Source: Epiperipatus broadwayi
Lineage: Eukaryota > Onychophora > Udeonychophora > Euonychophora > Peripatidae
DNA: 64,000 nucleotides
Direction of reading: 5' to 3'
Assembly (NCBI GenBank): GCA_028023455.1
Contig: JAQFVV010000042.1
Span: forward strand, 7,461,922-7,525,921
The notes beneath the pieces are model-generated. The model searched no databases. It was not told the origin of the DNA and saw nothing but the letters and a program-made list of their open reading frames with translations. Both the position numbers and the translations under genes were made by a program. Positions 47,301 to 58,885 of this stretch are shown piece by piece. Positions within the stretch are counted from its first letter, which is position 1; the number at the start of each line of letters is the position of its first letter.

Positions 47301-47750
47301 TCCAAAGATTTTACATCAAGCAAAGTTTCACATCTTTAGTACTATCATTAGCATCTGTGTTTCCATCTTTACCATTACTGATTTTATAACAATTTTTGTC
47401 ACTTACATGAAGAATTTGCCAGCAGTAGTGATTTTGCAAGGCAGCTATTTTTGGACTACTTTTTAAAAAGTCATTTAATATTTTCGCAAGTCTGGAGATT
47501 GCAGAATAAAACAATTACCTAATCATACAATTATATGTTGTGTAAAACCAAATCATTTCCAAATGACTCACAGATTGTTTGCTTATACAAGATTTCACCT
47601 AGAAATTTCCAATTGCTAAAATTGACCTCATTTTGCTTTTTAATGTTGAGAGCTTTCTTACAAAGAAATAAAAAAAGATTGGAGTAATTAAAAAATGGGA
47701 ATATGTTTACACAAACAATTCATTGTTACAGTTGATGCCATGAATATTCG
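47301..47750. other. unassigned, possibly mariner 3' end and intron
   Basis: Weakly complex sequence. It should contain the C-terminal part of the transposase if the copy was complete, but I cannot trace it. A possible splice acceptor (CATTGTTACAG) ends at about 47731. Confidence 0.35.
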
Positions 47751-47948
47751 ATGGTGGAGAGGCTCATGATGCTCAAACTCTATTCCAACCTGAGTGACCA
47801 AAGACAGCAAGATAAAAAAATGAAGAATGAGAACAAGAGCTTAGGTAGAAAACAAGAAAAGTCAGTTTATAGCAGTAGTACTCAGACTGATAAGACAAAA
47901 TCATATTCTGCCGGAGCAAAAGGAGATGCCACTAATTGGCATGTTTAA
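47751..47948 (+). CDS. candidate host exon (terminal), polar protein end
   Basis: A 65-codon frame ends in TAA, and AATAAA follows at 48026-48031, about 80 bases later. The frame is markedly richer in G+C than its surroundings. It encodes a charged, serine- and lysine-rich peptide: MVERLMMLKLYSNL, then a QQDKKMKNENKS stretch, then KSVYSSSTQTD and AGAKGDATNWHV. Such composition is unlike the hydrophobic or Asn/Ile/Lys-only chance frames elsewhere in the window. A possible acceptor CATTGTTACAG lies 19 bases upstream, but reading from it meets an in-frame TGA, so either ATG 47751 is a start after a 5' untranslated piece or the true acceptor lies elsewhere. Protein family not recognised. It could also be the remnant of an unrecognised element. 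Confidence 0.35.
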   Translation: MVERLMMLKLYSNLSDQRQQDKKMKNENKSLGRKQEKSVYSSSTQTDKTKSYSAGAKGDATNWHV

Positions 47949-48025
47949 TTAACATGTATATATCTTTTTTAAAGATCATTACATTAACCTATAGCTTGTG
48001 CTCAGAAGTTGCTACTATGAATAGT

Positions 48026-48031
48026 AATAAA
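48026..48031 (+). terminator. possible polyadenylation signal
   Basis: AATAAA about 80 bases after the stop of the 47751-47948 frame. The hexamer is common by chance in DNA this AT-rich, so this is weak evidence alone. Confidence 0.25.
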
Positions 48032-49209
48032 ATCTAACTATATTAGCTGTAAAAAAACCCAAAATAATCAAAAATATTTGTGCTATATTATGTATGCAAA
48101 CTAAACTTATTAACTGCATTACTGTTTTATTTTAATTTTAAGATACTTTTGTGAATTCATAAATTTTTCAAACAAATAAACAAAATAATAGAAATAATTT
48201 TTTTATATATTAAATGCTTTTATTAGCTGTGTACTAAAAAGAAATAAAACAGTTGTTTCTTCAACCACAATTGGATCCCTGTTTTTTATAACAAGGGATT
48301 GACTTAATTAACTTCTGGACCCCCCCCCCCATGCTTTTATTTCAAATTAAATTAAAAAACTCCAATTGTAGTTGAAAAACAATTATTTGATTTCTTTTTA
48401 GTGTATAGTCAATAAAAGCATTTAATACATAAAATTTTTTTTTATCTCTATTATTTTTAAGTTTTTAGTATTGGCACATTTATCGAAAATGTAAAACTAT
48501 ATCATAATTTAAATTGACTGGACACTTATAGTTGATATATCTATATCAGTAGATATTTCTGCTATAAGTTAAAATGTATTATTATTATTACATAATAATA
48601 TATATACAATAAGTGTTTAAAATAGTTTTAAAACATGTAAGTAAATTAAAGGCAAAAAATATGAAACTGTCCTCTTGCAACCATTATTTAAACCAAATAA
48701 AAATTCTAAGGATAATTGTTAACTGCAAAACATGAAAATATTGAATATTTTTCAATTTTTCCCATCCTTTGTTCCTTATCTATCAAACTATTTGACAGAC
48801 TGAAAAGACGAGTGTTTTAAATGGATTAAGATGTTATGACTTAGCTATATTTCAATTTTCAAGCAATTCTATTCAATTTAATTATATTAAACCTTGATTT
48901 TAAAATTTCATTCTAACTTGCAAAAGATCAAAAGTTAACAAACAAACAAACAGATTTAAGACTAAAAATGCCAAAATGGATTTATAGAATATTAGTGATA
49001 TTGTAGTTGTGCTTTGAAATTAAGGTTTGGCTAAATTTATGTTGTTAAAGTACTTTTTTTTTTATTATTTTACCAATGTAAAATTTTATAGTTGCTCTTT
49101 TAAATATTAGGATAAGCTTAAAAAAAAAAAAACAGGTTTAATACATTTTCAAATTTAGTCAATATTTTAATTTTATATTCACAAAATAATATAAAAACTA
49201 TAATTAAAA
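48032..49209. other. gene-free stretch
   Basis: AT-rich; a C12 tract near 48321 and a short imperfect hairpin at 48529-48571 (ACTTATAG outer arms, ATATCTA inner arms). No exon recognised. Confidence 0.4.
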
Positions 49210-50716
49210 CTTATCATCATCATCAAAACATTATCACTCCACTGCAGGATGAAAGTCCACGTTCAAACCATCTGCTCTGATCATTAGCTTCTACACATTA
49301 CCCCTGCATACTTTCTTATTTCATCCATCCATCTCACATGTGGTGTCTTTCTGAGTCTTTTAAATCTCTTGGAATCCAGTTTAAAATTTCAATTGTTCAT
49401 CTATTATCATCTCTTCTAGAAATAAGTCCAGACCAACTCTATTTCAGTCTTTTAATTTTTTCAATGCGATCAATAACACTTGTTTGTTCTCTTACCCATA
49501 TATTATGTTATCAATCTTTTCTTGTTACCCCTAACATGCATCTCTCCATACTTTTTTGAGTGGTCACAAGTCTTTGTATTCCAAGTCTCAGATCCATAAA
49601 TAACAACTGGTAAAACACATTTATTAAAAAATTTTCTTTTCAAACACATAGGCATATTTCCTTTTAGTATCAAGTTATTTCTACCAAAAGCGCTCCAAAC
49701 AAGTTTAATTCTATGATTAATTTCATCCATTATATTTCCATCTGTATTAATAATCTGACTAAGGTATTTGTAGCTCTTAACTACTTCTATCTCATCATAA
49801 TCAATCTTTATTTTTATATTTTGAGAAAATCCATTGAACATTACTTTAGTCTTTTTAATATTTATCTTTAGTCCTACTTTCATCTGATAACTCCTGCAAC
49901 ATTTCCTACAGCTCTAAAGCATTATTTGTAAAAACAACTACATCATCTGCAAAATCTAAATGACTTAAATAATCTTCATTTACTTTCACTTTTTTAGATT
50001 CCCATTTTAATCCACAAAATACTTCTTCAGTACTGCTGTAAAAAGTTTTGGAGATATGGAGTCTTTCTCTCTTATACCCTTAATCTAATTGTTGCTATTG
50101 CATTTTTATAAATATTCTCTAAAATATGACAATATCCTGGATTTATACCTTGATAATCCAATGCTTTAATCACTGAAGAAATGTTTATAGAATCAAATGT
50201 CTTTCCATAATCTACAAATCCAAAGCATAATGACAACCCATATTCATTGTCCTTTCTATAACTTCTCTCAATACCTGAATATGATTTACTGTACTAAAAC
50301 CACTTTTAAATCCAGCTTGTTCTTTTGGTTGGTAGAAATCCAATGTTCTGTGTAGATGAGTTGTAATTATCTTGATAAAAATTTTGTATAAAACTGATAA
50401 AAGGCTGATAGGTCTGTAATTTCTAACATCTTCTTTATCACCTTTTTAAAATATTAATAATAATACTGCATTCTTCCAATCATCTGGCACATCTTTAGCA
50501 TTTAGTCATTTGATATATAACTTTGCTAAACAAATTTCTATTTCTCCAGCTTCTTTTAATATATCAATTATAATTCTATCCTTACCTGGGCCTTTCCTTT
50601 CTTCATAAATTTAATTGCAAGTCTCATTTCATTTAAAATTCTGGGCAATTCGGAAGATATAATAGATATAGGAGATACTTGTTATTTATTATTATATAAT
50701 TCTTGATAGAAGTAAC
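49210..50716 (-). mobile_element. RTE retrotransposon, copy 3, 5'-truncated
   Basis: On the minus strand this copy begins at a point matching about 3005 in copy 1 (YQELYNN region) and runs to a GATGATGAT tail at 49213-49224. It covers the reverse transcriptase and C-terminal domain only, the truncation typical of incomplete target-primed reverse transcription. A 9-base TAATTAAAA flanks it on both sides (49201-49209 and 50717-50725), a possible target-site duplication, although the word is low in complexity. Frameshifts and stops are scattered, fewer than in copy 2. Confidence 0.8.
49503..49883 (-). pseudogene. RTE C-terminal half of reverse transcriptase, copy 3 fragment
   Basis: A 126-codon open piece of copy 3. 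It begins GLKINIKKTKVMFNGF, continues EIEVVKSYKYLSQIINTDG, then GRNNLILKG, CVLPVVIYGSETW and HSKKYGEMHVRG. It supplies the segment deleted from copy 1 (the KRKFFNKCVLPVVIYGSETW region). The FADD catalytic box lies just upstream, outside this open piece, at 49942-49953. The downstream SWAGHI-type region (49350-49480) is in another frame. Confidence 0.75.
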
Positions 50717-50725
50717 TAATTAAAA

Positions 50726-52412
50726 ATGAAAATAATCATACTGTCAATTATTCTGAGAATGATTTGACCATTGAAATGGTAGATTGATTATTTGGTCAAA
50801 CTTAGTCTGCATTCTACTTGTGTATTAAACTAATTACTTTTTTCAAGGCAATATTAATATTATGCTTATTTTTTAGAAAAACATATTTGGTGTTGAATAG
50901 TATTACCTATTGTAAATTTTAATGCCTTGAAAATTGTTAGGAAATAGAAAATAGGAATAGAAAATTGGACACTGATTTTGGGGGGGAAAATATTGGCAGC
51001 ATTTTTATTATATTTTTATTTTTTTTAATAAGGAAAGTAAACTGAAAAGGAAAAAACATATTTATTATTATGTAGCAAGCTTGACCTTTTTATAATAAAT
51101 TGAATTTTTTTTATCAAAATTAACTACATTTACCCAAACACACACATATATTTTTAATGAATACAAATTTACGGCTTTTATTGTTTAATTAATTCTATAA
51201 CTTGTTGAATGTTAAAAGTATCTTCCATTAGAAATAGACTTGTCAGCATGTTTCTTAAAAAGCATACAATTTTTAAAATGAAATTATAGATAAATGAAAA
51301 AATTATCATTTGCAATTTTTTATAATTTAGATAAAAATCAAACAGCATAAACATAACAGAAATCTATTACATATCACTTTACTTCCTCAATAATAGAAGC
51401 CAATAGTTCCAGGATCTAATGTCCATTGATTACTCATGTTTTCATGGATTGCTCATATATGGAGAGTAAGTTATTGCTTTTAGTAGTTGCTATCTTGTGC
51501 CATGGTTTGGAAGGTCCCTCTATTGGCAAAATATGCTTGATTATTATGAATTTTAAAGCACATTAAACACAGGTTAAAGCCTGTTTAAAGTATTTACATA
51601 TGCTTTCTATGCGCTCAATAAATTAATTACTACAGTTATTAATGTAAATTAGAGAGTAATAATGTTTTGCTTTTTAATATAAACATAGAAATCAAGAATG
51701 CAAATTGTGTTCTTTTTTACAGTGAACACATAAATAACTTAAATTGTTTACATTTCACAAAATTACTTTAGGAGTTAGTTATAAAATTATCATTTTTTAT
51801 GAAAACTTCTGACAATGCCATTAGAATTGTCATATTCTTTTTCTGTATAAATTTTTGATTTTATTGTAATAGCTATGCATTATTCTAGGTTAATATTTTA
51901 CCTAAGAAAAGATTAATTTAAGCAGATGAAGTCTTTTCAAATTAATAAGCTATTTACATTTTTATTTTTACAAGCAATAAGCTTATCAGGAAAGAGATTA
52001 TAGTGTTTATAGCCGAGAAGTATTTTATATTTTTCACTGGATATTGCTTATACATTTAGTAATGAATGTAGTGAATATATATAAATGAAGTAATGAGATT
52101 TTATGTTCAGGAATGTTTTATACAGCCTAAAAACTCTCAGAATTTTATGAAATTTTCCTGTTTAAGCCCTAAATTTTTTTTTAGTTATTTCATAAATTAA
52201 TGCAACTTGATCTAGGTATATTATAAAAATGGAAGTTTATTGTTTTCCTGAAGGTTTGTGATGATAGTGTTCTAGTTGTATTTTTATATTGGACTATTTC
52301 CATCATCTAATATGAGTTGAATGTCTTGAGAAAAATTTAATTTTTATTTAAATATTCCAAATATATTCAACTGTTAGTAATAGCACATCAAACAAGTTAG
52401 TATATGCACAAT
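50726..52412. other. 1.7-kb gene-free stretch
   Basis: AT-rich; a G8 tract near 50981. No exon, hairpin or matched repeat found. Confidence 0.4.
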
Positions 52413-52446
52413 GTTTTGAGATGTATTATTCTCCCCTCTTCTTCAG
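52413..52446 (-). other. CTGAAGAAG...AAAAC motif near the Penelope 3' end
   Basis: On the minus strand: CTGAAGAAGAGGGGAGAATA, then ATACATCTCAAAAC. GAG and CTC can pair. It has the same general layout as the CTGATGA/GAAAC motifs elsewhere in the window and lies downstream of the Penelope-like coding fragment, where such motifs are known in the class. The halves are mutated. Confidence 0.3.
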
Positions 52447-52477
52447 TTGTTGCTGGCCTGACCAGTGACAGTACTAG

Positions 52478-52557
52478 CATAGGATTTGAACCTGGACCCT
52501 TAGATTCTTCAATATTGAATTTTAAGGTAACACTCTAACCAACTGAGCCATCCTGCC
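52478..52557 (-). repeat. tRNA-like SINE head or tRNA pseudogene
   Basis: On the minus strand: GGCAGGATGGCTCAGTTGGT begins an acceptor/D-arm-like stretch with a good pol III A box (TGGCTCAGTTGG). GGTTCAAATCC (52481-52491) is a good B box. The anticodon region is longer than normal and does not fold into a clear stem, so a functional tRNA is unlikely. It lies about 100 bases after the Penelope stop codon and directly before the motif at 52413-52446, which suggests a composite tail. Confidence 0.6.
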
Positions 52558-52660
52558 AAAGACAACAGTTAATAGAAATTTTATATACTTATTTCTTCCT
52601 GATTTCTCTACTTTTTTCTAAGAGCAAAGTTGGTTAGTGGTTTCCATACATTATGTTTAG

Positions 52661-52945
52661 TCACACTAAGTTGGGATATGGGGTTTTTTGCCATTGATAT
52701 ATGAGCAGCTTTTTTAAAATTTTCTTCTTTGTACCCTTTCTATTCAATATTTTTGTATTTTCCCAATTGAACATATGTTCATTGGCACATACATGGTCTG
52801 CTACCTTGGATATATCTGTTTTCTCCCTTCTAATCATCAGTTTGTGTTCTTGCAAGTGCTTTTCAATGGGATGACTGAGCTCACCAATATATATTCTTCT
52901 ACATTCACATAGTATTTCATAGATGCAGTTTATTCTTTTCAGCAT
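52661..52945 (-). pseudogene. Penelope-like GIY-YIG endonuclease domain
   Basis: A 94-codon piece with INCIYEILCECRRIYIGEL, HPIEKHLQEHKL, ADHVCANEHMFNWENTKIL and NRKGTKKKILKK. In the family this is GVYKIPC..C...YIGET...L..R..EH......SA.AEH....GH..DW..TKIL. The domain makes the DNA nick for insertion. The leading Gly of GIY reads Cys here; the YIG part is kept. It is separated from the reverse transcriptase piece by frameshifts but is collinear with it. Confidence 0.8.
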
Positions 52946-53072
52946 TTCAAGTTTAGTCTGTGTAGATGTTAGAATTCCTCATAGTGTGATATGGCTCTGG
53001 AAAGCTGATTTGATGTATACCGATTGCAGATTTTCCTTAATTTGCATGCTATTGTTAGAATGTATGGGTACA

Positions 53073-53333
53073 CTACAGTACCAATAATTGTCTTTTATCT
53101 TGATGGTTCTTTTTGTTGTCTATTATATAAATCTTTTTTTTTCCCAAATCACTGGTTTTTGAACAAACTTCTTTTGCTCTGTTACATAGTGATAGTATAA
53201 CTCCATGTTTTGTGTTTCTGATGTAATTGGATGTATAGGCTAAGTATTTTTCTGTATGTGTAGGTTTTTGGTAAATTGTAATTTTGATTTTGCCACGTGG
53301 GAGTCTTTTCACAAGAATATGTAAGAATGCCAA
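53073..53333 (-). pseudogene. Penelope-like reverse transcriptase, C-terminal piece
   Basis: An 86-codon piece starting with AFLHILVKRLPRGKI and IYQKPTHTEKYLAYTSN, followed by an RNTKHGVILSLCNRAKEVCS segment. Penelope-like reverse transcriptases show this as (L/A)FLDxLVxR....YRKPTHTDxYL...S.H....K..V...L..RA...CS. Upstream, in other frames, the YVDD catalytic motif has lost its first residues: the sequence near 53441-53455 goes from PKVW straight to GDTF. The reverse transcriptase is therefore inactive by deletion as well as by frameshift. Confidence 0.8.
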
Positions 53334-53530
53334 TTTTTGTTCTTGTTCTGATTCTATTGTAAATTTAATTGAAAGGGATATGTTATTGATGTGTTTTCAG
53401 AAAGTTTGTAGCAGTGCTTCACCATATGGCCATACAACAAATGTATCACCCAAACTTTAGGTGGATATGGAGTAGTTTTTATGGCTAAGGTTTCAAGTTC
53501 TTCCATGTAAATATTGCTAAGATTTGCTGA

Positions 53531-53844
53531 TCAAGAAAGGAATCATGCAAGCAATTGTTTTTAATTCTCGACAGTTCAAAATTGATACAAATTTGGAAAA
53601 CAGCATATTTTTTGTTTCAGTTAATATATATTTTTTTAAAACTCTTCTGATTGTTTTTTGTATTACTATAATTTACGTTTGCCAGGAAATATTTAAAAAA
53701 AATTATCAATTTAATTATTATTTTTTAAAGTCACAATCAATATCTAACTCTATACAATGAATAAAACAAAACATAAGTGATAAAGCTGTGACAATTTAAT
53801 TCCTAAAATGAACCTCAATATATATATATATATATGGAACTATA
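53531..53844. other. gene-free spacer
   Basis: AT-rich; the 78-codon plus frame at 53524-53760 overlaps the Penelope edge and shows no motif. (AT)n at about 53819-53834. Confidence 0.35.
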
Positions 53845-54290
53845 CACTAGTGGCCACTATCATCTTCAAAATATTCTTCTTGTCTATAAGCACTGATTTA
53901 GATGGCATTCTCATTTTTGGAAGCAGTTCAGGAACTCATTTTCCAAAATATTATTGATTACCTTTCTCACATTTTATTGAATATCATTTACAGTAGAAAA
54001 TCTTCATTTCCTTCAGTACAGTTTTGGAAATAGCTATAAATCACAAGTAGTAAGTGAATAGTCATTTTTGTCCCTAACGTTATCAGGCTACAATTCAGAT
54101 CTTTTTCTTCAAACAGAATCTTATAATCTTTTCAGCATTTGTAAATAGCACATGGATTGACTATTTTTTGACCAAGGACAAATTCTTGTTGAACTATTCT
54201 CTTGTGATTGAAGAAGCATTCTAGTTTGGTCTCAAATTGTGTAAACTTGGATATTTTCATTATATATTTTGATATTTTATTGTTGTGTCA
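53845..54290 (-). pseudogene. mariner-class transposase relic, copy 2 (C-terminal part)
   Basis: Read on the minus strand in changing frames: KFTQFETKLECFFNHKRIVQ then EFVLGQKIVN (family: K..ML..FFD..GIVH.EFVP.GQTVN), EEKDLN, a LFPKLY remnant (family LFPKLK), NNILENEFLNCFQK and YRQEEYFEDD (family FEQW..R...C....GDYFEGD). The N-terminal half and catalytic HDN box are not visible. Stops are frequent. It is more decayed than copy 1 and lies in the same orientation as the neighbouring Penelope fragment. Confidence 0.6.
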
Positions 54291-56818
54291 TATTGGAAGC
54301 ATGAAATTCCATCACTTATAATTATTCTTGGAAAGATATATGTATTTTGAAGAAAGATCAGTTGCAACTGATGCAATTTCTGTTTTTTTTTTTTTTATAT
54401 TAAAATCTAAGGTGAAAACTTTACAGAAATCTTTTGTTTATGCCTGTTTTTTCAGTTAAAATTAGTCTATTTTTAATTTGCAATTTTTTTAGCTATTAAT
54501 TTTAAACTTAAATATTGAATCTTATTACATCTCACACTATTAATGTTAGTCATTGTTGTTTCAAACTGTTCATTTTTGAGGTCATCACATATTCTTGCCT
54601 ATCTTTGAATCAATTATGACACTCAAACACATTCAACTTTTTATAGCATATTCACCTTAGGCTGTTTTCAATAGTTATGATATTCCAATAGAGATTTTTT
54701 AATTTTCATTCAAAATTTGATATTAATGTGCTGTTTAGAAATTTGATTGCTTATTTTTACACTTAGAGTGCACACATAATCTTTATTACCTTTCCAATAG
54801 CTAACTAGCAGTTTAAAATTATGTATGTGTTCGTTCAAACATGAATATTTATTGTGATTTTGAAGCAATTACTTCAGATGCTACATTATACAACCATTTC
54901 AGAAATTAAATTGGTATACATTGTTATAATATTTATGGAATCTATAGTTGAAATTTTAGTTAATGACAGCTTCATTATTATAAGTTTTGGATTTAAGGCA
55001 GTCAAATAAAGAAATTTTTTATCCAAATTAAAAAAAACAAAAACAGTTGCTATCTTTTATTTCTATTGTGTGATTTTAAAATTGTTATTATTACATTCAA
55101 ATATCAGCCTTTCAAGCTAATTGTGCATATACTTTTGCAAGTGTTACTAATAATAAATGAATACTTTCCTCTCCAATATAAAATATAATATTTATGCAGG
55201 AATAAAATGAATCCACTTATTCCTACAACTCAAATGCTTATATATGAGCAAATCTGAAGTACTGGCAAGGAAAGTGTGAGGATGAATTTTTCTAAAGTAA
55301 AAGTTACATTTCACTTAATAAAGGCATACATAAATACATAATTTTAAATACATTTTGTTAAACATAATTATGTAACACAGATCATATTACAATGCAATTT
55401 TTCCATCTACCATGTTTTCTCATAAATAAGATCTAAGCAGAAAATAAGTCCTAGCATGGTTTTTGAGGATGCTTATAATATAATCCCTACTCCAAATATA
55501 AATCCCAGTTAAGGTCTGCAGCCTGATAGATGACTTTTGTTTGCCGATTGAAACATGCAATATGTATTGAATTATAAAGTAATGAATGTATATATAAACA
55601 ATATTATTGACATTAATGCTTTAAATAAATGGTAATATAAATTATATGGTTCTTTAGTCTTTTCCCATTGGCTATTTTTAACAAAATTTATCTGACACAA
55701 GTCAGTATATTGGACAATTTATAAATTCATTTATATATTTTTAGGTACTTATTTTATCTATATTTAATACTTAGATTTAGAATGCTTGATTTAGTTTTAG
55801 AGTTTCAGTTTGGTAGCTTTTAAATATTCAAGATATAAGAAAAAATAGTTTGATTTCTTAAACATTTTTTTTTCTCCTGAAAGACTTTGATTATTAAAAT
55901 CACTTAAGTTAAATCACCAATCTTTTTTCTAAAGAAAAGTTTTTAAAAAGAATATCAAAGCAGGGCTATTATAAGTAATTTGAACAGTATTTACAATTTG
56001 CATATTTGATAACTGATAGATGTGGTTATGTCATACATATGAATTATTGTAATTTCAATACACTTCATGTTGTAATGGACATGCATAATATGTATGTATG
56101 AAATACAGAAACATTTTCTGAATTTTTGTGCTTGCAGTTTTTTGTTGCTGTTATGTGGACAAATTATTCCGAACTGTAATCATTTTTGTTACCACTCCTG
56201 TCTTGCAAGCCTTCATTTAACACTTGATTTTAAATTTAAATGGAATAATATTCGGATTGCTAGTTAAGAAGATGAGTGCAAAAATAATGAGCTATTTTGG
56301 TGAGCACAAGAAAGGAATTGTGGGAGGGGGGCTTCCAGGGTAAGAATCTTACAGCTTGTTATAAAGAGAAGTATTTGAATAAATATACATTGTTTATACT
56401 TGAATGAATATAGATTTTTGTACATGACAAAGTAAAACATCCCCTGAAAATAAACCCTACAATGTCTTTTGGAACAAAAATTAATATAAGACTTTGGAAA
56501 ATGCAGCATATCAGAAATATTAGATAAGTAATTTAGTTTAGCTTGTTTCTAGATCTTTTAAGATAAACTTTTTTACAAGTTTGATGCATTTTATTTATTT
56601 GAACAATACTATCATTTATATAGTTTTTGCATTAGGAGCAATAATTAACTCTATTTACTCTATTCCAAAAATATGTATTATAGCTTGAGTAATCAATAGA
56701 TATTTTATAATAGTGATATATTCAAATCTCCAGATTAATTTTCAGTTATTGATCTCTACAAAAAACTGCATTGACTTTTGCTAATGCATAGGTGCAAAAT
56801 GTAGCCTAAGTTTCCAGG
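54291..56818. other. 2.5-kb gene-free stretch
   Basis: AT-rich; no exon, hairpin or repeat matched. The 81-codon minus frame at 56264-56509 has no recognisable motif. Confidence 0.4.
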
Positions 56819-56928
56819 CAATCTTTGGGTACTCAAATAATCTCTGAATTCCATAGTATTTGAATATTATCAACAATCTTTGGGTACTCAGATAATCTCT
56901 GAATTCCATAGTATTTGAATATTATCAA
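56819..56928 (+). repeat. 55-bp tandem duplication
   Basis: Units at 56819-56873 and 56874-56928 differ by one base (AAATAA against AGATAA). The unit begins CAATCTTTGGGTACTCA. Recent slippage or unequal exchange. Confidence 0.85.
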
Positions 56929-58885
56929 CAATTTGATATTTCTAGTGCAAATTTCAATAAATGTCATTTTCCTTATCTTGGATAATTCTTGTAGTTAGTT
57001 TGATGATGATTACCAGGAAGTTATTACTCAGGCTATAGTCTGAGAAAGAGAGTTCCTATGTATTTATTTATTCATTTATAGCTTCTTTTTCATTTAACTA
57101 TTATTTTAGTAAGCATTGAAGTTTTGTTGATACTTCACAGTGTCTCTTTTCCAAGCTATCTGTATTAAGAAAGAAACCCAGGAAAAATAAAACAGATTAT
57201 TTTTTCGAGTTGGAAGCAGTTGAATGAATAACACAAGTCTTTTTTTGCTTTTATATAACTTTTTGATAATTATTCTATTTTTCCACCTTATATGGAACTG
57301 ATGAATAATTCTTGGTTATCTACTAAATCCACATACCAACTAGTCTTAATTATTATTAATTACATTGTTTTTCAAAAAACATACCCAAATTACTTAAATT
57401 AACATTTTTATTTTGAATCTTTAATAAAGAATCTTCATTAAATCTGTAAATAATTAATAATAACAAAAAAACAGATTTAATTATAAGAAATCATCCAATT
57501 TATTTAAAATTTAGAAATGGATCTAGATGTTTCTATTATTTAAGCCAGTGTTGGAAATATAACTTTCATAAACATTCAAACATGCACGCACAAATAACAA
57601 TGTATCCATATGTGTGTCACAGTGTATATGGGTTATCAATTTAGCTTTAACTTATCATTTTTAAGATTAATTAAAAACATATTTTATGGCCAAAAAAATG
57701 CTATTGATCTCTTCCTTTCTAACTAACTTTGTATTGTTGTTTACTTTTTCCTCTAACTGATGTTGGCAATTAATTATTACTGCCAATGAAATATCCTTTT
57801 CAATATGTGTATATTAATACAAATATTTGCAGATCACTTGCTTATTGTTTTCAATATCTATAAATAATATAAAATAATAAAAATTTATGTTTAAATTTTC
57901 AAAGAGCAAATTTATATATAATTATTAACAGATGTTATTGTTGAAATATTTTAATATGTGGAAATATCTATTATATTTTCACATTAGAAGAATTACGTAA
58001 CATCTGATAGCAATTTTTCTATATGGGAATATAACAGATATATATATAAACTTATAAATATATGTAGATAATCATTGGTAGATTGCCTATTAAGTTTTTT
58101 TTTTAAATTTGTGATATTTGTATGCAATATAATACTTTTTTATGAGATGTAATATATATATACATCAAGCTTACTTATTTTTTGTCTACACTTATTAATT
58201 CCTATGTGATTATTAAAAATGAAATTCTGACTCCATTCTTGTATTACTTGATTATTAATTTAACAATTATTGCCATATGTACATTAGATTGATATATTAA
58301 CTTCTATTAACTTCAGTCCAAATTTCTACCAACATTGGCAAATAAACATCATAACCTTAAAGAATAAATGAATCCAGTCTGGTTTTGACTCTTTATTAAT
58401 ATAGAATACCATTTATTCATAGCCTGAGGGAAAGTGGTTTTCTTCTCTTAATTGCATATATATATATTTCTTATAATAATGATTAAAAATAATTTGTCTA
58501 AAAATTGAACACTATTTATTATAACACAAGTTTTATAATTGCAATAAAATTTAAGAATACCTACATCATTAAAATTCTTTGGAAAAATATTTTAAATTCT
58601 TTTCAAAAATCATAAAAAACTTTTCATTTTACAAAACAAAGTGTTGAAAGTAAACTAGTTATCATGAACATTATTTTTTTGACATTTTTCAAAATAGCAA
58701 ACATCTTTGGAATGAGAATTTATATAACATTGAATGACATTTTAGATGATTATATAACTTAAAAGTTTTTTCTGCAAGTTTAAATTGAAACTCTTTATTT
58801 GAAAATTTGAAAAAGAAGGGTCAAGCAGTCAGTTGGAATCAAGCATGAGATTCAAAGTCAAAGCAACTCTTAGATTCTGGAAGTA
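56929..58885. other. 2-kb gene-free stretch
   Basis: AT-rich with several short (AT)n tracts. Around 58810-58880 the sequence becomes more complex just before the frame at 58886, but no exon boundary was recognised. Confidence 0.4.

Larger units (their letters stand above)
52600..53530 (-). mobile_element. Penelope-like element fragment (RT end plus GIY-YIG endonuclease)
   Basis: On the minus strand, in order: SANLSNIYMEELETLAIK, then PYPPKVW, a damaged catalytic box, GDTFVVWPYGEALLQTF, AFLHILVKRLPRGK, YQKPTHTEKYLAYTSN, and after a linker the GIY-YIG domain. This is the order of Penelope-like reverse transcriptases. The 5' half of the reverse transcriptase is missing beyond about 53530. Several stops and frameshifts mark it as dead. 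Such elements prime at chromosome breaks or ends; this copy can do nothing on its own. Confidence 0.85.
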
